From Terriglobales bacterium (GTDB lineage Bacteria; Acidobacteriota; Terriglobia; Terriglobales; Acidobacteriaceae), in NCBI GenBank assembly GCA_035567895.1, contig DATMPC010000036.1, positions 1-51,638 of the forward strand: a stretch of 51,638 bases of DNA, read 5' to 3'. Shown here in pieces: positions 27,731 through 35,926 of this stretch; position 1 is the stretch's first letter; each line of letters begins with the position of its first letter. The position numbers and the translations under genes are program-made. Below the pieces are notes generated by a model. The model was not told the DNA's origin, searched no databases, and was given only the letters and a program-made list of their open reading frames with translations.

Positions 27731-27754
27731 AGGCCGGCATTGGTGTGCCGGCCT
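27731..27754 (-). terminator. Rho-independent terminator after the TonB-dependent receptor
   Basis: On the minus strand AGGCCGGCA and TGCCGGCCT form a 9-bp GC-rich stem with a 6-nt loop, followed by TTTTTCTTTCT. It begins 23 nt after the receiver stop at 27777 and separates it from the phosphoketolase gene. Confidence 0.85.
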
Positions 27755-27776
27755 AAGAATTTCAGCGTGCGTCTGA

Positions 27777-30700
27777 CTAGAAGCTGAAACGGAATCCGAA
27801 TTCACCAGCCAACGACCGTGGAATGTTCGTGCTGGTTGGATTGATGAATCCGGCAGAAGTACCAAGAGTACTGTTGTTGCTCTTGTCTTTGCCCAGAACG
27901 TTCGTGTTGACGTCATTGCCGTAGTTCGACCGATTGGTCAGGTTGAATGCCTGAGCCATGATCTGCAAATTGGCCTTTTCACCAATCTTGAAGTTCTTGC
28001 TCAAGCGTGCGTCAAGCTGAAGGAAAGAGTCTCCACGGAGGGAGTTGAAAGGCACTAGATGGCAAGTTCCGGCAAAGTAGCAGGTTCGCCCAGCGCTTCC
28101 CGTTATGTACGTGTTCGGGGCGCTGTTTGTTACCACTACCGCGCGATTGTCCTCACCCGATCCGAAACCGAGCGTATCCGTGGGAGCCGCGGCGTTGTAA
28201 GGACGGCCCGAGCCAACTTGCAGGATTGGGGCAAACTGAATCTTCCACGGCAAATCGGCTACAGCAGCCAGAGTCAGGTGATGACGTTCATCGTTAAAGG
28301 TTGGACCGTACTCAAACGGCGAAAACGGATTGCGCGGATCGCGAGGATAGTGGCGGAAAGACGTACCAGTATCTCCATATGCCTGTGCTTTCGCCAGTGT
28401 GTAATTAGCCCGCAACGAGAAATGGCGAACCATCTGCTGCCGGTAGCTGAGGTTCATGCCGTCGTAGCGCGAACGACCAATCGATTGCTCGTCGCGGACG
28501 CTGGCAAGGACAGGCTGTCCAGCCGCCGCAAATGCTGCCGAAAGCGGACGTGCGAAACCATTTGCGGGATTGCCGCCGATCGGCAACTGCGGATTAATGT
28601 TGATCGTCTTGTTCAGATGTAGGCCCAGCACGTGGACGTACTCGGCTTCAATCACCGAAGAATTGTTCAATTGCCAGCTATAGCCAATGTTGGCCTCTTC
28701 GGTCATCGGGTTCTGATAGAACGGATCCATCAGGCGTCCAGTGCTGCCAGCAAGGAGTTGACTCGAAGGGGCTCCGACTGTCGGCAATGGATCCACACCG
28801 TAACGGTAGTTCTTGAGTTGAATGCCCGTTCCCGGCACGATGTCCGTGTCATTCGATAATGAGAACTGCGTCTGGAAAATCGTGGGGTTGCTCATCTGTT
28901 CCATGAACAAGGGAATGTTCTGGAAGATGTTTCCGTAGTAGAGACCGAAGCCTCCACGCAGAACATGCTTTCCGGCGCCAGTGAGGTCATAGGCAAAACC
29001 GACGCGCGGACTAAAGTTCCGGTTGTCGTCACTTGGTTTCTTGAAGGTGAACTGTTTTGCCAGCGGACTGATGCTGGAGATCGCTACCAACTCCTGATAG
29101 GTCCGGCTGTTGGCGATGGACGAACCCCCGATAAAGTTGAAGTCCTTGTCCCAACGCAAACCCAGGTTCAGCGTCAAGCGCCTTGAGACCTTCCAGTCAT
29201 CCTGGAAGTAGGTTCCGAATTGCTTGGTTCCACCGGGAACGTTCGTCGCCGGATCACCATTAGAGATCGACATTCCGGCAACTGCTCCCGGGGTCGCGAA
29301 TCCCTGCGGGAAATTGACCTTATCGGTCGTGATTTGGCTCGGATCGGCTCCGAAATCCACTTCGAGCGTGTCGTTGAACTCGAAGTATCCCCCCAGAGTC
29401 GGATTGTGAATGTAATCCACTCCAAACTTGAAGTTGTGGTTGTTCCAGCTCTTCGAGACATCGTCTTTGAACTGCCACTTGCGCTGGAACGATTGCTGAG
29501 GAACGTTGGCGTTGGTGCCGAAGCAAGAGCCGCCGGCGCCGCAGTTGTTGCTGCCGCCGCCCGGGAAGGTGATCAGCGGTACACGAATCTTGCTGTCAAT
29601 GACGTTGTTCCAATACTGGAAGCCGAAGGTGAAGCTGTTTACTGTCGTATTAGACAGGGTTGAATTCAGTGTCAGGTTCGCCAGTTGCAGCTGGTTAGTC
29701 GTGAAATTTCCGGCGGTGGCATCCTGGAAGCCGTCCGACTGATCGTTGTTGCTGTTGTTTCCCTGCGAGTTATAGCTCAGATAGGCGGTATTTTTCGAGT
29801 TGATGATGTAGTCAGCCCGACCGTTGTAGCGTGTCTCAAAAAACGGAGTGGGCACGACTGCGATGGGCTTCGCGCCCAACGGCTGAGCAAGAGTCAACTC
29901 ATCGAACGTAGTACCGAACTCCTGGATGCTGGTGTGCTCTCGCTGCCGCTCGTAAGCGAAGAAGCCGAAGAACTTATCCTTAACAAACGGTCCGCCGACG
30001 CTTCCGCCGAACTGCTGGCGCGAGTATGGTGGATTCGCGGTCTGGTCCGGTAGCGGGTGCTGATCGGCGTTGAACGTCTGATCACGGAAGAAGCCAAAAA
30101 GTGAACCGTGATAATTGTTCGATCCCGATTTGGTAATCATGTTGATCGCGGCGCCTTCTGATCGTCCATTTGCGGCAGAGAACCTCTGCGTGGAGATTGC
30201 AAACTCCTGCACGGCTTCCAGAGGAAGCTGCATAACCGGGCCGCCGACAGTGTTGTCCTTGTTGTCGACGCCATTCACAGTGACGTTCACGTTGCGGCCA
30301 CCATCACCATTGACGGAGAGAATCGCATAGCGATTCTTCGTGGGATCGTAGGAATCCGCAGCTTTCACGCCGGGTGTGAGATACGCGAGGTTCGCGACGT
30401 CGCGACCGATGAGCGGAAGATCCTGCACTTCCTTCGGCGTAATGTTTTGACTAACGTCGGTTTTCAGCGCGTCCAAGAGTGGAGCTTCCGCGCTGACTTC
30501 GACGGTTTCAGTTGCGGAACCCACGCTAAGCGTGAAATTTTGCGCGGTAGTAGATCCAACCAGAGTTTGCACTCTCTCGGCGCGCGCCTTGTCAAAACCC
30601 GTCATACTTACAGACAGGCTATAGACTCCGACGGCTAGTGGATCAAATCGGTAGCTGCCATCAGCGCCGGTCTTCATCGACCGGCTCACACCGGTCGCCG

Positions 30701-30851
30701 TGCTAGTGACAGTAATTTCTGCACCGACTATAGCGGCGCCACTTTTGTCAGTGACTGTGCCTTGAATGCTTGAGCTGGCAGTTACCTGAGCAAATGCACA
30801 GTTGGCGGCAACTAATAAGCTACAGAGCCATAGAGATAACTTCCTACACAT
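27777..30851 (-). CDS. Oar-like TonB-dependent receptor with carboxypeptidase-regulatory domain
   Basis: ATG 30851 follows AAGGAG. The 1024-residue product has a signal peptide (residues 1-21, ending CAFA), a carboxypeptidase-regulatory-like Ig domain (about 26-100: IQGTVTDKSGAAIVGAEITV to YSLSVSMTGFDKA), a TonB plug (about 115-240, with TPKEVQDLPLIGRDVANLAY and VNVTVNGVDNKDNT), and a long beta-barrel ending in aromatic FGFRFSF, the usual outer-membrane insertion signal. Such receptors are greatly expanded in Acidobacteriota and probably import glycans or peptides. It stands alone with its own terminator; substrate unknown. Confidence 0.88.
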   Translation of the reverse strand: MCRKLSLWLCSLLVAANCAFAQVTASSSIQGTVTDKSGAAIVGAEITVTSTATGVSRSMKTGADGSYRFDPLAVGVYSLSVSMTGFDKARAERVQTLVGSTTAQNFTLSVGSATETVEVSAEAPLLDALKTDVSQNITPKEVQDLPLIGRDVANLAYLTPGVKAADSYDPTKNRYAILSVNGDGGRNVNVTVNGVDNKDNTVGGPVMQLPLEAVQEFAISTQRFSAANGRSEGAAINMITKSGSNNYHGSLFGFFRDQTFNADQHPLPDQTANPPYSRQQFGGSVGGPFVKDKFFGFFAYERQREHTSIQEFGTTFDELTLAQPLGAKPIAVVPTPFFETRYNGRADYIINSKNTAYLSYNSQGNNSNNDQSDGFQDATAGNFTTNQLQLANLTLNSTLSNTTVNSFTFGFQYWNNVIDSKIRVPLITFPGGGSNNCGAGGSCFGTNANVPQQSFQRKWQFKDDVSKSWNNHNFKFGVDYIHNPTLGGYFEFNDTLEVDFGADPSQITTDKVNFPQGFATPGAVAGMSISNGDPATNVPGGTKQFGTYFQDDWKVSRRLTLNLGLRWDKDFNFIGGSSIANSRTYQELVAISSISPLAKQFTFKKPSDDNRNFSPRVGFAYDLTGAGKHVLRGGFGLYYGNIFQNIPLFMEQMSNPTIFQTQFSLSNDTDIVPGTGIQLKNYRYGVDPLPTVGAPSSQLLAGSTGRLMDPFYQNPMTEEANIGYSWQLNNSSVIEAEYVHVLGLHLNKTININPQLPIGGNPANGFARPLSAAFAAAGQPVLASVRDEQSIGRSRYDGMNLSYRQQMVRHFSLRANYTLAKAQAYGDTGTSFRHYPRDPRNPFSPFEYGPTFNDERHHLTLAAVADLPWKIQFAPILQVGSGRPYNAAAPTDTLGFGSGEDNRAVVVTNSAPNTYITGSAGRTCYFAGTCHLVPFNSLRGDSFLQLDARLSKNFKIGEKANLQIMAQAFNLTNRSNYGNDVNTNVLGKDKSNNSTLGTSAGFINPTSTNIPRSLAGEFGFRFSF

Positions 30852-31362
30852 TGCCTCTTCTCCTTAATATGTACTTAGCGAGAGCGCGACTCAGCGGCGA
30901 TAACCTCTGTCCCTGACCTTAACCGCAGAACTTTTTGCTCGCCATTTGGTCCCCGATTCTCCGGCACGTTCATCGACGAAATCCAGACTCTGAGCGGAGA
31001 AACATGGCTGTCGAGCAACATTGGTGGGATAAGGCGCTGAGGCTCAGGGATGACTTCAGGCGATCAGAGCAATGAGCGGGAACTAACAAACTTCCATGGT
31101 TGAACGTGGGGCACGTCTTCAGTCTCTCAGCAGGGATTAGTGAACAAGCGATGATGTCCGGAAGGCATGATAATTACTGCTAAGTAGAAATCGGGATAAT
31201 TACAGTATTCATATTTCCACCTTTAGTCCCTGGGACTTGTAAACGAAGATCAGTGTGATGCTTCAGCGGATCCCATCGTGTCGAATCGGGACCAGATGTC
31301 TCAAAAGGGGCTGACGTTTTGTTAAGTTACTTCCTCGTTGCGCTTCTGTTCCCCGATCCAGC
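30852..31362 (+). other. 511-bp intergenic region, no gene seen
   Basis: It holds the promoter region of the TonB-dependent receptor and the downstream region of the ADOP permease. I see an AGTCCCTGGGACT hairpin at 31228-31240 but no coding frame with support. Confidence 0.45.
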
Positions 31363-34029
31363 TCACTCTTGCCGCAAGGCTTGGGAAGGATCGATGAGCG
31401 TGACTCGATGGGCAGGAACGAAACAGGAAATCGCTGCCGCCAAGAGAAAAACGAGTGCCACGGCACTGTAGGTGAGCGCATCCGTTGGGCTCGTCTGGTA
31501 AAGCAATGAAGAGAGCAACCGGGCAAGAGCCAGCGCTCCGATGATTCCCAAGATGGTACCCATCACGGCCATGGCGAGCCCCTGGCGAACAACCATTTGC
31601 AGGATGGAACTTTTCGATTGCCCCAGAGCCAGTCGAATGCCTAGCTCGTGCGCTCGCTGATTGATCGAGAGCGCCATCACACCGGCAATTCCGGTTGCGC
31701 TAATGAGTAGTGCGAGGCCAGCGAATATTCCTAGGAGAATGGTTGTCGTCCGGGGCGAAGCCATTGAGTCCTGCTCGAGCCGGTCCATGCTGTCCACCTG
31801 ATCGACGGCAAGTTGCGGATCAACATCGTGCAGCGCCGATCGAACCAAGGAAGCCATACTCATGGGATCGGTGGCCGTCCTTACAACAAGGCGATTGGCG
31901 CCGCCGAACTGCTTTACGGGAAGATAGATCTCGTCCAGTACGTCGTGTTGCAAGCCGTACTCGCGGGCATCCCCTACTACGCCAGCGATAGTAATCCAGC
32001 TTTGTCCCTGATCAGTAGTTATGCGCTTGCCAATCGGATCTTCTGTAGACCAGAAGTGGTGCCGCATCGTTTGATTGATGATGCCTACGTTCACAGCTTT
32101 ATGGTCATCGTGATCGGTAAAAAACCTTCCTTCCAGCAGAGGCTGGCGAATTGCGTTGAAGTAATCAGGAGAGACTAATGTCAGATCGATTTGCGGCGGC
32201 GTCTCTCCGGGAGCCGGCAGCCTGCCCTCGATTTGTATTCCGGTGTTGCCGGGACCGGAAACGATTCCCTGTTTGCTGAAGGGATAGTTGCTCACGATCG
32301 CTGCGGACTCGACGCCCCCGATTGAACTGACCTTGCGCAACACATTATCGGAGAGCTGTTCAAAATCCTGATTGGTTGTGTACTTCGAGAAGTTGGCGCT
32401 CATCCGTAGCGTGAGCAAATGATCCACTCTGAATCCCGGATCGACTCTCTGCAGATTCACAATGCTCCGCAGCATCAGTCCTGCGCCCACCAGCAGCATG
32501 AACGAAACCGTAACCTGAGCGACCACTAAGGCGGCACGCATCCTCTGACGGCTGCCGCTGGCTGTTGTCTGTCCGGTCGCCTGCTTCAGTGCGTCGGTAA
32601 TCTGACGGCTTGACGAGATCGCGGGAACGAATCCGGCCAAAATACCCGCAAGGATGGAAGCCAGGAGTGTAAATAAAAGAATCGGCCAATCGATCTTCAC
32701 CTCGCCGGCTCGGGTTGTAAAACGAGCTGCAAATTTCACAAGCAATCGCAAGGCTGGTGGAGCGATCAGTAGCCCCAGGGCGCCGCCGGCCAGCGCAAGC
32801 ATCACTGCTTCGGTCAAGAGCTGGCGTATCAGGCGCAGTTTGCTCGCGCCTAACGCGCTGCGCACGGCAAGTTCGCGCTCTCGCTTCAGAACTCGCGCCA
32901 ACATCAGATTGGCAACGTTGGCGCACGCGATGAGCAGCACGAATCCCGCCGCTCCCAGCAGTACGATCAACGTCAAGCGAGCCCGTTGAATGAGTTCATT
33001 CTGCAATGGCGCCAACGCCAGGCCGTATCCATATTCTTTGGGATAGTCTTTCGGATAGGAGCTTTCGAGCTGGCGTGCGATCGTCGAAAGATCTGCCTGG
33101 GCCGACTGCAGAGTGACTCCGGGTTTGAGTCTTCCGAAAACTGCGGGCAGCATCCGCGCCTGGCGATTTTCGATTGTCCGCGGACTCGACCGGAACGGAC
33201 ACTGCGTGGTCGGCATGTAGACATCGTTTTCTGAAGGATATTGAGGAATCGGCGGTAACACTCCAATGACGGTGTGAGGCCGGTTGTTCATCTGGAATAC
33301 TTTGCCGACTACGCTCGGATCTCCGCCCTGATGACGCTGCCAGTATTCGTAGCTGAGTACGAGCACAGCATCGGCACCCTTGGTTTCATCAGCAGGTACG
33401 AACGTTCTGCCCAACAGTGGCTTAGTTCCGAGCACGTCAAAAAAGTTCGCAGAGACCACACCGGTCTGGACGCGCTCTGCGTTTTCCTTTCCCAAAAGGA
33501 GAAACGACATGCTGTGGTATTCCACTACCGACTGAAGTGTGTGGTTGTAGTCCCTATAGTCGAAAACCTCCTTAGGAGAGAACGGCACGCTGTCGAGCCT
33601 CGCCTTGCTCGCCTGCTGCTTCAAAACCACGAGCTTCGATCCATCGGCGTAAGGAAGAGGACGGAGCAACACTCCGTAGACAACACTAAAAATCGCAGTA
33701 TTTGCGCCGATGCCTAGAGCGAGCGTGAGGACCACCAGCGCCGAGAATCCCGGATTATGCATGACCATCCGCCAGCCGAAACGAAGGTCTTGCAGCAAGC
33801 TTTCGAGCCATGCTCCAGTACGAACCTCACGCACCTGTTCTTTCACCTGATCCGATCCCCCGAGTTCGACTTTGGCAGCGCGAACGGCTTGCTCACGGCT
33901 CATGCCCCTGTCCATCTTCTCGTCGGCTAGCATCGCCACATAAGAAGAGACTTCCTGATCGAGTTGTTCATCGACTTCATCTTTACGAAATAGGTTTCGG
34001 AAGAAGCTACCGATCTTGATGAAAGACAT
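31363..34029 (-). CDS. ABC-type permease, ADOP/MacB-FtsX family, with N-terminal helical domain
   Basis: I prefer ATG 34029, preceded by AGGGTGA; a GTG at 34038 is possible. The 888-residue product starts with a cytoplasmic helical domain (DEVDEQLDQEVSSYVAMLAD, MSREQAVRAAKVELGG, about 15-75) seen in acidobacterial duplicated orphan permeases. Then come a MacB periplasmic core domain and two FtsX bundles: first TM GFSALVVLTLALGIGANTAI, later GAAGFVLLIACANVANLMLA, and a second half with ILLGIFAGLALLISATGIAG. It ends PAHRVTLIDPSQALRQE. No ATPase gene is adjacent, hence 'orphan'. Role: probably mechanotransmission or export with a remote ATPase; substrate unknown. Confidence 0.85.
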   Translation of the reverse strand: MSFIKIGSFFRNLFRKDEVDEQLDQEVSSYVAMLADEKMDRGMSREQAVRAAKVELGGSDQVKEQVREVRTGAWLESLLQDLRFGWRMVMHNPGFSALVVLTLALGIGANTAIFSVVYGVLLRPLPYADGSKLVVLKQQASKARLDSVPFSPKEVFDYRDYNHTLQSVVEYHSMSFLLLGKENAERVQTGVVSANFFDVLGTKPLLGRTFVPADETKGADAVLVLSYEYWQRHQGGDPSVVGKVFQMNNRPHTVIGVLPPIPQYPSENDVYMPTTQCPFRSSPRTIENRQARMLPAVFGRLKPGVTLQSAQADLSTIARQLESSYPKDYPKEYGYGLALAPLQNELIQRARLTLIVLLGAAGFVLLIACANVANLMLARVLKRERELAVRSALGASKLRLIRQLLTEAVMLALAGGALGLLIAPPALRLLVKFAARFTTRAGEVKIDWPILLFTLLASILAGILAGFVPAISSSRQITDALKQATGQTTASGSRQRMRAALVVAQVTVSFMLLVGAGLMLRSIVNLQRVDPGFRVDHLLTLRMSANFSKYTTNQDFEQLSDNVLRKVSSIGGVESAAIVSNYPFSKQGIVSGPGNTGIQIEGRLPAPGETPPQIDLTLVSPDYFNAIRQPLLEGRFFTDHDDHKAVNVGIINQTMRHHFWSTEDPIGKRITTDQGQSWITIAGVVGDAREYGLQHDVLDEIYLPVKQFGGANRLVVRTATDPMSMASLVRSALHDVDPQLAVDQVDSMDRLEQDSMASPRTTTILLGIFAGLALLISATGIAGVMALSINQRAHELGIRLALGQSKSSILQMVVRQGLAMAVMGTILGIIGALALARLLSSLLYQTSPTDALTYSAVALVFLLAAAISCFVPAHRVTLIDPSQALRQE

Positions 34030-34118
34030 CGTGGTCACCCTGTTTTGTATTGTGGGCGGAGTCCCAACGTGGAACTCGAGTGCCGCTCAGCGAACGATGA
34101 TTGTGGAGTATCAACAAC

Positions 34119-34288
34119 TGTCATCCTGAGTCCGCCGCGCCGGACGAAGGATCTCCCGGAATATTTCGGACTTGATTGTCATGTCCTGGCTCTTTGGCCA
34201 GAGTTCTCGTGGAAGAGCCGCGAAAGTGCGACTAAGACTGCTGCATCCCGGGAGATCCTTCGGCCAACACCGGGCCTCAGGATGACAG
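34119..34288. repeat. TCATCCTGAG...GGATCTC palindromic repeat
   Basis: CTGTCATCCTGAG and CGAAGGATCTCCCGG on the left match CCGGGAGATCCTTCGG and CTCAGGATGACAG on the right, forming a 170-bp inverted repeat between two minus-strand genes. Partial relatives lie at 48008-48045, 48168-48215 and 50636-50700. This is a widespread type of intergenic repeat. Confidence 0.7.
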
Positions 34289-34338
34289 TTCGCAATTGAC
34301 GCGAAGCTCATTTCAGTTCAATGCGTTTCAGCAACCTA

Positions 34339-35274
34339 CTAAGTCGCATTCAAGTATTTATCTGGCGAAGCATCGAACGCCTGTTTGTGATCCTGCATAC
34401 AGAAGTAATAAGTCTTACTTTTGTAGACAGACTTCAACGGGCTTCCCGGCGCCACTTCCATCTCGCACACCGGACAGAGCGGATGGGCATCGGTCGAGAC
34501 CGGGATCTTTGCGTACGCATCGTTCGAATCGGCGTTCATCCACCCTTTGCCCTGATATTCCATGTAGTAAGCAGTGCGATCAGCCGCTTCGCGACCGTAA
34601 TAACGCTCAACAACGTGTAGAGCGAGATCAATTCCGGAGGAGAGTCCACCGGCGGTTGCAATATTTCCATCCTCGACAAATCTCGCGCCGCGCTTCACGT
34701 GAATGTCGGGATTTTCCATAGCCATCGTCTTGTAGGAGCTGTGGTGAGTCGTTGCTGTCTTTCCTGACAACAAGCCGGCCTCCGCGAGAACAAATGCTCC
34801 AGTGCAAACCGACATCGTCACGTCTGCGGTCTGAGAAGCCTTGCGAATCCAACCCAAAACAGACTTACTTGCACTCTGCTGGGCGGGAACAACGATCACC
34901 TTCGGAGCCGGAGCGTTCTCAATACTGTAGTCAGGGATGATCTTCATTCCAGCACTCGCCTTGATCGGCTTGGTCGTCTCCGCCACTGTGTACAGCTTGA
35001 AGGCAGGCATCATCTGAACCGAATTCACGCCCATTGCGGCATCCTGGAAGACTTCCCATGGGCCGGCGAAGTCGATCATCACCGCGCCGTCAGAGATCAC
35101 GAACGCAACCGGAATACTGCCCTCTGCCGGTGGCTTGAGAGGACTGGCGGCCGGCAAGGCTCTGTTCCCTTTTGGAACTCCGTCCGAGGTTATAGCCGGT
35201 CGTGCAATCGATAACGGTAATGCTGATGCGACTCCAAATGCCGCCGCGCCTTTGAGTAATTCTCTTCTCTTCAT
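34339..35274 (-). CDS. Exported DJ-1/PfpI-family protein fused to a YHS domain
   Basis: GGAGGACG precedes ATG 35274. The 311-residue product begins with a twin-arginine signal (RRELLKGAAAFGVASALPLS), so it is exported folded. Residues about 52-240 form a DJ-1/PfpI (class I glutamine-amidotransferase-like) domain, with nucleophile Cys157 in VCTGAFVLAEAGLLSGK followed by ATTHH. The C-terminal about 45 residues are a YHS-like domain: HPLCPVCEMEVAPGSPLKS, TYYFCMQDHKQAFDASPDKY, with Cys/His positions suited to metal binding. DJ-1 proteins include glyoxalases, amidases and regulators; the YHS part suggests copper or other metal. It is an unusual exported fusion. Neighbours: PadR just upstream, ADOP permease downstream. 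Confidence 0.8.
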   Translation of the reverse strand: MKRRELLKGAAAFGVASALPLSIARPAITSDGVPKGNRALPAASPLKPPAEGSIPVAFVISDGAVMIDFAGPWEVFQDAAMGVNSVQMMPAFKLYTVAETTKPIKASAGMKIIPDYSIENAPAPKVIVVPAQQSASKSVLGWIRKASQTADVTMSVCTGAFVLAEAGLLSGKTATTHHSSYKTMAMENPDIHVKRGARFVEDGNIATAGGLSSGIDLALHVVERYYGREAADRTAYYMEYQGKGWMNADSNDAYAKIPVSTDAHPLCPVCEMEVAPGSPLKSVYKSKTYYFCMQDHKQAFDASPDKYLNAT

Positions 35275-35293
35275 AGAATTCGTCCTCCTTCAG

Positions 35294-35632
35294 TTAAGAA
35301 CTTGCCAGCGCCTGAGCAATCGCAAGCGAGATGCGACTCCACCGCTCGCTTTCCGTCTCAAGCTGTCGCCGACCAGCTTTAGTGAGCCGGTAATACTTAG
35401 CGCGCCGATTGTTCTCCGACTCGCCCCACTCCGAGCTCACCCAGCCTTCCTCTTCCATGCGGTGCAAAGCGGGAAAAAGCGATCCCGGTTTCACTTGAAA
35501 CGTTCCACCGGTAATCTGCTCAACACGTCTTGCAATTCCCAGTCCATGCATCTGGTCAAGAGCCAAAGACTTCAAGATGAGCAGGTCCAAAGTCCCCTGC
35601 AGTAATGCGGTTTGTTCAGGCGCCACGTGCAC
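35294..35632 (-). CDS. PadR-family transcriptional regulator
   Basis: GTG 35632 or GTG 35626 starts a 110-112-residue protein; AGGAG at about 35640 is better spaced for the second. It is a complete PadR winged helix: LLQGTLDLLILKSLALDQMH, GLGIARRVEQITGG, VKPGSLFPALHRMEEEGWVS, then the NNRRAKYYRLTKAGRRQLET wing. PadR proteins of this short type often control ADOP permeases in Acidobacteriota. The divergent ADOP gene (35927) and the downstream DJ-1/YHS gene are its probable targets. A dyad in the promoter gap may be its operator. Confidence 0.9.
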   Translation of the reverse strand: MHVAPEQTALLQGTLDLLILKSLALDQMHGLGIARRVEQITGGTFQVKPGSLFPALHRMEEEGWVSSEWGESENNRRAKYYRLTKAGRRQLETESERWSRISLAIAQALASS

Positions 35633-35657
35633 ACTCCTATCGACGTTCTGTAGGAGA

Positions 35658-35674
35658 ATAGGTTAGCGACCTAT
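35658..35674. promoter_or_regulatory. Candidate PadR operator
   Basis: ATAGGT and ACCTAT form a 17-bp dyad with a 5-nt spacer (TAGCG), 26 nt upstream of the padR start and in the gap to the divergent ADOP gene. Placement fits autoregulation. Confidence 0.45.
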
Positions 35675-35926
35675 AGAGAATCAATAGGAAACTCGACGCA
35701 GATCAAGGTGGGTGAAAACCGGCTGTTGCAGCCAGTGCGGTGCTGTGCTTGGGACGGGCTCGAGAATTCTGTTCACTTCCGAACACTTGCGTCTGAATGT
35801 GGACATAAGAATGGGACTCGAATGGCCTGAAGAATCCAGAAATCGCCAGTCTGATTAGCACCGAACTGCGGTGATATCTGGCGTGGAAAATGCCTCAGCT
35901 TCATTGGATTTGTCCACACCAATGCC

